NCBI RefSeq assembly: GCF_008831285.2
Contig: NC_045151.1
Coordinates: forward strand, 4,213,544 to 4,277,543
Reading direction: 5' to 3'
Source: Nymphaea colorata
Taxonomy: Eukaryota > Streptophyta > Magnoliopsida > Nymphaeales > Nymphaeaceae
Length of the DNA: 64,000 bases
The stretch's first letter is position 1. The number at the start of each line of letters is the position of its first letter. A program made the position numbers and the translations under genes. Below the pieces are notes generated by a model. That model was not told the DNA's origin. It made no database searches and worked only from the letters and a program-made list of their open reading frames with translations. Shown piece by piece: positions 12,541 through 25,000 of this stretch.

Positions 12541-12896
12541 CCTAATGTGTTTCACTGTTTATTACTTCTATAAAGAACGATTTAAATGATTGAAATCACC
12601 AGTTCATATAGTTAAAAATGAAATCTATGCATTAGTTTCATCCATGGATGTTTAAGCACATTCACGCATTAGTTTCTTACAAACTTTTAGTTTGAACCAT
12701 TTAAATCATTTGTTATGGATGTAAAAACAAGCGAAACACATTATATTAACTGAAATACAGCAAGTAAATAACATAAATGTCTTTTATGTACATACAAGCT
12801 TGTGATTTCATTCCACTAAATCATTCAACATGCATGTTTAAGCACATTCACGCATTAGTTTGTGATTCAGTAATTCAATTGATCCCTTATAGTTAG
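12541..12896 (+). repeat. Rearranged array A fragments
   Basis: One forward subrepeat (12541 to about 12643, a1-like) is joined to a short piece of the last reverse subrepeat (GGATGTTTAAGCACATTCAC, about 12647-12670). That piece is joined in turn to CTTACAAACTTTTAGTTTG (about 12673), which opens the fifth reverse subrepeat. The sequence then runs normally to the next unit start. There are therefore at least two abnormal joins within 30 bp. Confidence 0.78.
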
Positions 12897-14082
12897 GCTA
12901 ATGTGTTTCACTATTTATTACTTCTATAAAGAACGATTTAAATGATTGAAATCACCACTTCATATAGTTAAAAATGGAATCTATGCATTAGTTTCATCCC
13001 TAGTACTTAATCGAAAGAAATAAACTTGTCGTTACATCTATAGTATGCGATATAAGCGATTGAAATCAGTTGTTCATATAAACACGAGTGAGATTTAAGC
13101 GATTCATTTGATCACATATTTATTGAATGTTTTTAACTTGTTAGTACATCCATTTTGAATGATTTATTTGATCGAAATCACAAGTTTGTACGAGAATGAA
13201 TAAGATTATAGTCGTTAGCTCTCCTATATTTAATGTAATGTGTTTCGCTTGTTATTATATGTGTAACGAACGATTTAAATGATCGAAATCACAAGTTCTT
13301 ATGGATACAATGGATCTATGCTTTTGTTTGACCCGTTTTACTTAATTCAATGAGTTCTCGTATTGAAACAACAAAAGTTCTACTTATTCAACTAATGTAT
13401 ACATCAGATTTGTGTCCATATGAATTGGTGATTTCAATCATTACTTATACATGTAATAACAACTGAAACACATTAGATTAACTATAAAAGAGCAAATGAA
13501 CCACTTGAATTTTGTTTATTTTCATGCAGACTTGTGATTTAAATCCACTAAATCAGTCAACGTGGATGTAATAAATGTTAATCACATTCAATGAAATATG
13601 CGTGCTCAGATGAATCACTTAAATCCCACTCGTATTGATACAAACTTGTGATTTCAATTCATTAGATTCTTACTATTGATGTAACTACAAGTTCAACTCA
13701 TTGGATTGACTACAAGAGATCAAACTAATGCGTAGATCCCATTTGCATCCATTTGAACTTGTGATTTCAATCAACAAAATGATCATTGTACATGTAATAA
13801 CAAGTGAAACGCATTAGGCTAATGATAAGCGATCAAACGAATGACGTGAATCTCATTTTTTCTTACAAACTTTTAGTTTGAACCATTTAAATCATTCGTT
13901 ATAGATGTAAAAACAAGCGAAACACATTATATTAACTGAAATACAGCAAGTAGATAATTGAAATGTCTTTTATGTACATACAAGCTTGTGATTTCATATC
14001 ACTACATCATTCAACATGATGTTTAAGCACATTCACGCATTAGTTTGTGATTCAAGTCATTCAATTGAACCCTTATGGTTAA
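12897..14082 (+). repeat. Array A unit, type a2, with an internal deletion
   Basis: This 1,186 bp a2 unit has TACTTAATCGAAAG near 13003-13016. About 18-19 bp of the spacer region (the segment containing GACTAACTAGAAGCATC in other units) is missing near 13388. It is the last complete A unit before the polarity switch. Confidence 0.85.
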
Positions 14083-14457
14083 CCTAATGTGTTTCACTGT
14101 TTATTACTTCTATAAAGAAAGATTTAAATGATTGAAATCACCAGTTCATATAGTTAAAAATGAAATCTATGCATTAGTTTCACCCCTAGAAATAAACTTG
14201 TCGTTGCATCTATAGTACCGATATAAGCGATTGAAATCACTTGTTCGTATAAACACGAGTGTGATTTAAGCGATTCATTTGATCACACATATTTAATGAA
14301 TATTTTTAACTTGTTAATACATCCATTTTGAATGATTTATTTGATCGAAATCACGAGTTTGTACGAGAATGAATAATAAGATTCAAGTCGTTAATGTGCT
14401 CTTCATATTTAATCTAATGTGTTTCAGTTGTTATTACATGTGTAACGAACGATTTAA
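14083..14457 (+). repeat. Terminal partial array A unit, type a1
   Basis: Four forward subrepeats of an a1 unit (CCCCTAGAAATAAAC near 14182). The unit stops inside the core of the fourth forward subrepeat at GATTTAATGA, where array B begins. Confidence 0.85.
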
Positions 14458-14475
14458 TGAATTGAAGTCACATTC
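14445..14475. other. Array A to array B junction (higher-order polarity switch)
   Basis: Array A reads GTAACGAACGATTTAAATGATT at this point in other units (here shortened to GATTTAATGA). Array B units read GATCTAATGAATTGAAGTCAC. The junction sequence runs GATTTAATGA then ATTGAAGTCACATTC, so the two arrays fuse inside the homologous TTAAATGATTGAAATC core with subrepeat orientation unchanged. Downstream, the unit as a whole is the reverse complement of array A. Position is certain to about 10 bp. Confidence 0.85.
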
Positions 14476-16041
14476 AATTAAGTATGTGTGATCAAACGAA
14501 TCACTTAAATCGCACTCCTGTTTATATGAACAACTGATTTCAATCGCTTATACGCGTACATAGATGTAACCACAAGTTGAATTCTTTCGATTAGCACGAG
14601 GGATGAAACTAATGCATGATCACATTTTTAACTATATGAACTGTGATTTCAATCATTTAATGTTCTTTATAGAAGTAATAAACGGTAAAACACATTATGT
14701 TAACTATAAGGGATCAATTGAATACTTGAATCACAAAGTAATGCATAAATGTGCTTAAACATGCATGTTGAAGTTTAGTGAATGAAATCACAAGCTTGTA
14801 AGAACATAAATGACATTTAAGTGATTTACTTGCTGTATTTTAGTTAATAAATGGTTTCGCTTGTTATTGCATCTATAATGAATGATTTAAATGGTTAAAA
14901 TAAGTTTGTATGAAAAGAAATGAAATTCAAGTCATTCGTTTGATCGCTTATCATTCCCTAATGAGTTGAACTTGTAGTTAATGATCTAATGAATTGAAGT
15001 CACATTCAATTAAGTATGTGTGATCAAACGAATCACTTAAATCCACTCCTGTTTATACGAACAACTGATTTCAATCGCTTATATAGCGTACTATAGATGT
15101 AACGACAAGTTGAATTTTTCGATTAAGTACGGGGATGAAACTAATGCATAGATCCATTTTTAACTATATGAACTTGTAATTTCAATCATTTAAATCGTTC
15201 TTTTAGAAGTTATAAACGGTAAACACATTATGTTAACTATAAGGGATCAATTGAATGACTTAAATCACAAAGTAACACATAAATGTGTTTAAACATGCAT
15301 GTTGAATGGTTTAGTGGAATGAAATCACAAGCTTGTAGAACATAAACGACATTTAAGTGATTTACTTGCTGAATTTTAGTTAATATAATGGTTTCGCTTG
15401 TTATTGCATCTATAATGAATGATTTAAATGGTTCAAACTAAAAGTTTGTATGAAAAGAAATGAAATTCAAGTCATTCGTTTGATCGCTTATCATTCCCCT
15501 AATGAGTTGAACTTGTAGTTAAGGATCTAATGAATTGAATCACATTCAATTAAGTATGTGTGATCAAACGAATCACTTAAATCCACTCCTGTTTATACGA
15601 ACAACTGATTTCAATCGCTTATATCGCGTACTATAGATGTAACACAAGTTGAATTCTTTCGATTAAGTACGAGGGATGAAACTAATGCATAGATCCATTT
15701 TTAACTATATGAACCTGTGATTTCAATCATTTAAATCGTTCTTTATAGAAGTAATAAATGGTAAAACACATTATGTTAACTATAAGGATCAATTGAATGA
15801 CTTGAATCACAAAGTAATGCATAAATGTGCTTAAACATGCATGTTGAATGATTTAGTGGAATGAAATCACAAGCTTGTAAGAACATAAACGACATTTAAG
15901 TGATTTACTTGCTGATTTTAGTTAATATAATGGTTTCGCTTGTTATTGCATCTATAATGAATGATTTAAATGGTTCAAACTAAAAGTTTGTATGAAAAGA
16001 AATGAAATTCAAGTCATTCGTTTGATCGCTTATCATTCCCC
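14461..16041 (-). repeat. First three array B units at the array edge
   Basis: The first B copies next to the junction are already recognisable along their whole length but show several missing bases (for example CGCTTATACGCGTACATAG near 14535 and GTTAATAAATGG near 14843). The marker in the first unit lies at about 14961 with GTTAATGATC, where most copies have GTTAAGGATC. Confidence 0.8.
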
Positions 16042-19000
16042 TAATGAGTTGAACTTGTAGTTAAGATCTAATGAATTGAAGTCACATTCAATTAAGTATG
16101 TGTGATCAAACGAATCACTTAAATCCACTCCTGTTTATACGAACAACTGATTTCAATCGCTTATATCGCGTACTATAGATGTAACCACAAGTTGAATTCT
16201 TTCGATTAAGTACGAGGGATGAAACTAATGCGTAGATCACATTTTTAACTATATGAACTGTGATTTCAATCATTTAAATCGTTCTTTATAGAAGTAATAA
16301 ATGGTAAAACACATTATGTTAACTATAAGGATCAATTGAATGACTTGAATCACAAAGTAATGCATAAATGTGCTTAAACATGCATGTTGAATGATTTAGT
16401 GGAATGAAATCACAAGCTTGTAAGAACATAAACGACATTTAAGTGATTTACTTGCTGTATTTTAGTTAATATAATGGTTTCGCTTGTTATTGCATCTATA
16501 ATGAATGATTTAAATGGTTCAAACTAAAAGTTTGTATGAAAAGAAATGAAATTCAAGTCATTCGTTTGATCGCTTATCATTCCCCTAATGAGTTGAACTT
16601 GTAGTTAAGGATCTAATGAATGAGTCACATTCAATTAAGTATGTGTGATCAAACGAATCACTTAAATCCACTCCTGTTTATACGAACAACTGATTTCAAT
16701 CGCTTATATCGCGTACTATAGATGTAACCACAAGTTGAATTCTTTCGATTAAGTACGAGGGATGAAACTAATGCATAGATCCATTTTTAACTATATGAAC
16801 TTGTATTTCAATCATTTAAATCGTTCTTTATAGAAGTTATAAACGGTAAACACATTATGTTAACTATAAGGGATCAATTGAATGACTTGAATCACAAAGT
16901 AATGCATAAATGTGCTTAAACATGCATGTTGAATGTTTAGTGGAATGAAATCACAAGCTTGTAAGAACATAAACGACATTTAAGTGATTTACTTGCTGAT
17001 TTTAGTTAATATAATGGTTTCGCTTGTTATTGCATCTATAATGAATGATTTAAATGGTTCAAACTAAAGTTTGTATGAAAAGAAATGAAATTCAAGTCAT
17101 TCGTTTGATCGCTTATCATTCCCCTAATGAGTTGAACTTGTAGTTAAGGATCTAATGAATTGAAGTCACATTCAATTAAGTATGTGTGATCAAACGAATC
17201 ACTTAAATCCACTCCTGTTTATACGAACAACTGATTTCAATCGCTTATATCGCGTACTATAGATGTAACACAAGTTGAATTCTTTCGATTAAGTACGAGG
17301 GATGAAACTAATGCATAGATCCATTTTTAACTATATGAACTGTGATTTCAATCATTTAAATCGTTCTTTATAGAAGTAATAAATGGTAAAACACATTATG
17401 TTAACTATAAGGATCAATTGAATGACTTGAATCACAAAGTAATGCATAAATGTGCTTAAACATGCATGTTGAATGTTTAGTGGAATGAAATCACAAGCTT
17501 GTAAGAACATAAACGACATTTAAGTGATTTACTTGCTGATTTTAGTTAATATAATGGTTTCGCTTGTTATTGCATCTATAATGAATGATTTAAATGGTTC
17601 AAACTAAAAGTTTGTATGAAAAGAAATGAAATTCAAGTCATTCGTTTGATCGCTTATCATTCCCCTAATGAGTTGAACTTGTAGTTAAGATCTAATGAAT
17701 TGAAGTCACATTCAATTAAGTATGTGTGATCAAACGAATCACTTAAATCCCACTCCTGTTTATACGAACAACTGATTTCAATCGCTTATATCGCGTACTA
17801 TAGATGTAACCACAAGTTGAATTCTTTCGATTAAGTACGAGGGATGAAACTAATGCATAGATCCATTTTTAACTATATGAACTTGTGATTTCAATCATTT
17901 AAATCGTTCTTTATAGAAGTATAAACGGTAAAACACATTATGTTAACTATAAGGATCAATTGAATGACTTGAATCACAAAGTAATGCATAAATGTGCTTA
18001 AACATGCATGTTGAATGTTTAGTGGAATGAAATCACAAGCTTGTAAGAACATAAACGACATTTAAGTGATTTACTTGCTGAATTTTAGTTAATATAATGC
18101 GTTTCGCTTGTTATTGCATCTATAATGAATGATTTAAATGGTTCAAACTAAAAGTTTGTATGAAAAGAAATGAAATTCAAGTCATTCGTTTGATCGCTTA
18201 TCATTCCCCTAATGAGTTGAACTTGTAGTTAAGGATCTAATGAATTGAAGTCACATTCAATTAAGTATGTGTGATCAAACGAATCACTTAAATCCCACTC
18301 CTGTTTATACGAACAACTGATTTCAATCGCTTATATCGCGTACTATAGATGTAACCACAAGTTGAATTCTTTCGATTAAGTACGAGGGATGAAACTAATG
18401 CGTAGATCACATTTTTAACTATATGAACCTGTGATTTCAATCATTTAAATCGTTCTTTATAGAAGTAATAAACGGTAAAACACATTATGTTAACTATAAG
18501 GGATCAATTGAATGACTTGAATCACAAGTAATGCATAAATGTGCTTAAACATGCATGTTGAATGATTTAGTGAATGAAATCACAAGTTGTAAGAACATAA
18601 ATGACATTTAAGTGATTTACTTGCTTATTTTAGTTAATATAATGTGTTTCGCTTGTTATTGCATCTATAATGAATGATTTAAATGGTTCAAACTAAAAGT
18701 TTGTATGAAAAGAAATGAAATTCAAGTCATTCGTTTGATCGCTTATCATTCCCCTAATGAGTTGAACTTGTAGTTAAGGATCTAATGAATTGAAGTCACA
18801 TTCAATTAAGTATGTGTGATCAAACGAATCACTTAAATCCCACTCCTGTTTATACGAACAACTGATTTCAATCGCTTATATCGCGTACTATAGATGTAAC
18901 ACAAGTTGAATTCTTTCGATTAAGTACGAGGGATGAAACTAATGCATAGATCCATTTTTAACTATATGAACTTGTATTTCAATCATTTAAATCATTCTTT

Positions 19001-22000
19001 ATAGAAGTTATAAACGGTAAACACATTATGTTAACTATAAGGGATCAATTGAATTACTTGAATCACAAAGTAATGCATAAATGTGCTTAAACATGCATGT
19101 TGAACGTTTAGTGGAATGAAATCACAAGCTTGTAAGAACATAAATGACATTTAAGTGATTTACTTGCTGTATTTTAGTTAATATAATGGTTTCGCTTGTT
19201 ATTGCATCTATAATGAATGATTTAAATGGTTCAAACTAAAAGTTTGTATGAAAAGAAATGAAATTCAAGTCATTCGTTTGATCGCTTATCATTCCCCTAA
19301 TGAGTTGAACTTGTAGTTAAGGATCTAATGAATTGAAGTCACATTCAATTAAGTATGTGTCAAACGAATCACTTAAATCCCACTCCTGTTTATACGAACA
19401 ACTGATTTCAATCGCTTATATCGCGTACTATAGATGTAACCACAAGTTGAATTCTTTCGATTAAGTACGAGGGATGAAACTAATGCATAGATCCATTTTT
19501 AACTATATGAACTGTGATTTCAATCGTTTAAATCGTTCTTTATAGAAGTTATAAACGGTGAAACACATTATGTTAACTATAAGGGATCAATTGAATGACT
19601 TGAATCACATGTAATGCATAAATGTGCTTAAACATGCATGTTGAATGATTTAGTGGAATGAAATCACAAGCTTGTAAGAACATAAATGACATTTAAGTGA
19701 TTTACTTGCTTTATTTTAGTTAATATAATGTGTTTCGCTTGTTATTGCATCTATAATGAATGATTTAAATGGTTCAAACTAAAAGTTTGTATGAAAAGAA
19801 ATGAAATTCAAGTCATTCGTTTGATCGCTTATCATTCCCCTAATGAGTTGAACTTGTAGTTAAGGATCTAATGAATTGAAGTCACATTCAATTAAGTATG
19901 TGTGATCAAACGAATCACTTAAATCCACTCCTGTTTATACGAACAACTGATTTCAATCGCTTATATCGCGTACTATAGATGTAACACAAGTTGAATTCTT
20001 TCGATTAAGTACGAGGGATGAAACTAATGCATAGATCCATTTTTAACTATATGAACTGTGATTTCAATCATTTAAATCGTTCTTTATAGAAGTAATAAAC
20101 GGTAAACACATTATGTTAACTATAAGGATCAATTGAATACTTGAATCACAAAGTAATGCATAAATGTGCTTAAACATGCATGTTGAATGTTTAGTGGAAT
20201 GAAATCACAAGCTTGTAAGAACATAAATGACATTTAAGTGATTTACTTGCTGTATTTTAGTTAATATAATGGTTTCGCTTGTTATTGCATCTATAATGAA
20301 TGATTTAAATGGTTCAAACTAAAAGTTTGTATGAAAAGAAATGAAATTCAAGTCATTCGTTTGATCGCTTATCATTCCCCTAATGAGTTGAACTTGTAGT
20401 TAAGGATCTAATGAATTGAAGTCACATTCAATTAAGTATGTGTGATCAAACGAATCACTTAAATCCCACTCCTGTTTATACGAACAACTGATTTCAATCG
20501 CTTATACGCGTACTATAGATGTAACCACAAGTTGAATTCTTTCGATTAAGTACGAGGGATGAAACTAATGCATAGATCCATTTTTAACTATATGAACTTG
20601 TATTTCAATCATTTAAATCGTTCTTTATAGAAGTTATAAACGGTAAACACATTATGTTAACTATAAGGGATCAATTGAATTACTTGAATCACAAAGTAAT
20701 GCATAAATGTGCTTAAACATGCATGTTGAACGTTTAGTGGAATGAAATCACAAGCTTGTAAGAACATAAATGACATTTAAGTGATTTACTTGCTGTATTT
20801 TAGTTAATATAATGGTTTCGCTTGTTATTGCATCTATAATGAATGATTTAAATGGTTCAAACTAAAAGTTTGTATGAAAAGAAATGAAATTCAAGTCATT
20901 CGTTTGATCGCTTATCATTCCCCTAATGAGTTGAACTTGTAGTTAAGGATCTAATGAATTGAAGTCACATTCAATTAAGTATGTGTGATCAAACGAATCA
21001 CTTAAATCCCACTCCTGTTTATACGAACAACTGATTTCAATCGCTTATATCGCGTACTATAGATGTAACCACAAGTTGAATTCTTTCGATTAAGTACGAG
21101 GGATGAAACTAATGCATAGATCCATTTTTAACTATATGAACTGTGATTTCAATCATTTAAATCGTTCTTTATAGAAGTATAAACGGTAAAACACATTATG
21201 TTAACTATAAGGATCAATTGAATGACTTGAATCACAAGTAATGCATAAATGTGCTTAAACATGCATGTTGAATGATTTAGTGGAATGAAATCACAAGCTT
21301 GTAAGAACATAAATGACATTTAAGTGATTTACTTGCTGATTTTAGTTAATATAATGGTTTCGCTTGTTATTGCATCTATAATGAATGATTTAAATGGTTC
21401 AAACTAAAAGTTTGTATGAAAAGAAATGAAATTCAAGTCATTCGTTTGATCGCTTATCATTCCCCTAATGAGTTGAACTTGTAGTTAAGGATCTAATGAA
21501 TTGAAGTCACATTCAATTAAGTATGTGTGATCAAACGAATCACTTAAATCCCACTCCTGTTTATACGAACAACTGATTTCAATCGCTTATATCGCGTACT
21601 ATAGATGTAACCACAAGTTGAATTCTTTCGATTAAGTACGAGGGATGAAACTAATGCATAGATCCATTTTTAACTATATGAACTGTGATTTCAATCATTT
21701 AAATCGTTCTTTATAGAAGTAATAAACGGTAAAACACATTATGTTAACTATAAGGATCAATTGAATGACTTGAATCACAAAGTAATGCATAAATGTGCTT
21801 AAACATGCATGTTGAATGGTTTAGTGGAATGAAATCACAAGCTTGTAAGAACATAAATGACATTTAAGTGATTTACTTGCTGATTTTAGTTAATATAATG
21901 GTTTCGCTTGTTATTGCATCTATAATGAATGATTTAAATGGTTCAAACTAAAAGTTTGTATGAAAAGAAATGAAATTCAAGTCATTCGTTTGATCGCTTA

Positions 22001-25000
22001 TCATTCCCCTAATGAGTTGAACTTGTAGTTAAGGATCTAATGAATTGAAGTCACATTCAATTAAGTATGTGTGATCAAACGAATCACTTAAATCCCACTC
22101 CTGTTTATACGAACAACTGATTTCAATCGCTTATATCGCGTACTATAGATGTAACCACAAGTTGAATTCTTTCGATTAAGTACGAGGGATGAAACTAATG
22201 CATAGATCCATTTTTAACTATATGAACTGTGATTTCAATCATTTAAATCGTTCTTTATAGAAGTATAAACGGTAAACACATTATGTTAACTATAAGGATC
22301 AATTGAATGACTTGAATCACAAAGTAATGCATAAATGTGCTTAAACATGCATGTTGAATGATTTAGTGGAATGAAATCACAAGCTTGTAAGAACATAAAT
22401 GACATTTAAGTGATTTACTTGCTGTATTTTAGTTAATATAATGGTTTCGCTTGTTATTGCATCTATAATGAATGATTTAAATGGTTCAAACTAAAAGTTT
22501 GTATGAAAAGAAATGAAATTCAAGTCATTCGTTTGATCGCTTATCATTCCCTAATGAGTTGAACTTGTAGTTAAGGATCTAATGAATTGAAGTCACATTC
22601 AATTAAGTATGTGTGATCAAACGAATCACTTAAATCCCACTCCTGTTTATACGAACAACTGATTTCAATCGCTTATATCGCGTACTATAGATGTAACCAC
22701 AAGTTGAATTCTTTCGATTAAGTACGAGGGATGAAACTAATGCATAGATCCATTTTTAACTATATGAACTTGTGATTTCAATCATTTAAATCGTTCTTTA
22801 TAGAAGTTATAAACGGTGAAACACATTATGTTAACTATAAGGGATCAATTGAATGACTTGAATCACAGTAATGCATAAATGTGCTTAAACATGCATGTTG
22901 AATGATTTAGTGGAATGAAATCACAAGCTTGTAAGAACATAAATGACATTTAAGTGATTTACTTGCTTATTTTAGTTAATATAATGTGTTTCGCTTGTTA
23001 TTGCATCTATAATGAATGATTTAAATGGTTCAAACTAAAAGTTTGTATGAAAAGAAATGAAATTCAAGTCATTCGTTTGATCGCTTATCATTCCCCTAAT
23101 GAGTTGAACTTGTAGTTAAGGATCTAATGAATTGAAGTCACATTCAATTAAGTATGTGTGATCAAACGAATCACTTAAATCCCACTCCTGTTTATACGAA
23201 CAACTGATTTCAATCGCTTATATCGCGTACTATAGATGTAACCACAAGTTGAATTCTTTCGATTAAGTACGAGGGATGAAACTAATGCATAGATCCATTT
23301 TTAACTATATGAACTGTGATTTCAATCATTTAAATCGTTCTTTATAGAAGTAATAAACGGTAAAACACATTATGTTAACTATAAGGGATCAATTGAATGA
23401 CTTGAATCACAAAGTAATGCATAAATGTGCTTAAACATGCATGTTGAATGATTTAGTGGAATGAAATCACAAGCTTGTAAGAACATAAATGACATTTAAG
23501 TGATTTACTTGCTGTATTTTAGTTAATATAATGGTTTCGCTTGTTATTGCATCTATAATGAATGATTTAAATGGTTCAAACTAAAAGTTTGTATGAAAAG
23601 AAATGAAATTCAAGTCATTCGTTTGATCGCTTATCATTCCCCTAATGAGTTGAACTTGTAGTTAAGGATCTAATGAATTGAAGTCACATTCAATTAAGTA
23701 TGTGTGATCAAACGAATCACTTAAATCCCACTCCTGTTTATACGAACAACTGATTTCAATCGCTTATATCGCGTACTATAGATGTAACCACAAGTTGAAT
23801 TCTTTCGATTAAGTACGAGGGATGAAACTAATGCATAGATCCATTTTTAACTATATGAACTTGTGATTTCAATCATTTAAATCGTTCTTTATAGAAGTTA
23901 TAAACGGTGAAACACATTATGTTAACTATAAGGGATCAATTGAATGACTTGAATCACAAGTAATGCATAAATGTGCTTAAACATGCATGTTGAATGATTT
24001 AGTGGAATGAAATCACAAGCTTGTAAGAACATAAATGACATTTAAGTGATTTACTTGCTGTATTTTAGTTAATATAATGGTTTCGCTTGTTATTGCATCT
24101 ATAATGAATGATTTAAATGGTTCAAACTAAAAGTTTGTATGAAAAGAAATGAAATTCAAGTCATTCGTTTGATCGCTTATCATTCCCCTAATGAGTTGAA
24201 CTTGTAGTTAAGGATCTAATGAATTGAAGTCACATTCAATTAAGTATGTGTGATCAAACGAATCACTTAAATCCCACTCCTGTTTATACGAACAACTGAT
24301 TTCAATCGCTTATATCGCGTACTATAGATGTAACCACAAGTTGAATTCTTTCGATTAAGTACGAGGGATGAAACTAATGCATAGATCCATTTTTAACTAT
24401 ATGAACTGTGATTTCAATCATTTAAATCGTTCTTTATAGAAGTATAAACGGTAAAACACATTATGTTAACTATAAGGGATCAATTGAATGACTTGAATCA
24501 CAAAGTAATGCATAAATGTGCTTAAACATGCATGTTGAATGATTTAGTGGAATGAAATCACAAGCTTGTAAGAACATAAATGACATTTAAGTGATTTACT
24601 TGCTGAATTTTAGTTAATATAATGGTTTCGCTTGTTATTGCATCTATAATGAATGATTTAAATGGTTCAAACTAAAAGTTTGTATGAAAAGAAATGAAAT
24701 TCAAGTCATTCGTTTGATCGCTTATCATTCCCCTAATGAGTTGAACTTGTAGTTAAGGATCTAATGAATTGAAGTCACATTCAATTAAGTATGTGTGATC
24801 AAACGAATCACTTAAATCCCACTCCTGTTTATACGAACAACTGATTTCAATCGCTTATATCGCGTACTATAGATGTAACACAAGTTGAATTCTTTCGATT
24901 AAGTACGAGGGATGAAACTAATGCATAGATCCATTTTTAACTATATGAACTGTGATTTCAATCATTTAAATCGTTCTTTATAGAAGTATAAACGGTAAAC

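Larger units (their letters stand above)
1..14460 (+). repeat. Satellite array A: ~1.2 kb units, ~2.4 kb a1/a2 higher-order repeat
   Basis: Seen directly: the unit beginning CCTAGTGTGTTTCACTG or GCTAATGTGTTCCACTG recurs at 1, 1217, 2410, 3626, 4838, 6053, 7264, 8466, 9672, 10880, 12541, 12897 and 14083. Types a1 and a2 alternate, giving a higher-order period of about 2.41-2.43 kb. Type a2 carries TACTTAATCGAAAG before AAATAAACTTG; type a1 lacks these 14 bases. Each unit has roughly four forward subrepeats of about 110-120 bp, a short non-repeat spacer, then about six reverse-complement subrepeats. No coding potential is visible on either strand. The plus-strand label is arbitrary and is used as the reference for array B. 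A role as heterochromatin or centromere DNA is inference only. Confidence 0.95.

Noticed and set aside
14445-14475. Simple inversion of one continuous array
   Set aside because: The sequence beyond the junction is not the reverse complement of complete A units. It is a shorter derived unit repeated over 90 times, so inversion alone does not explain it.
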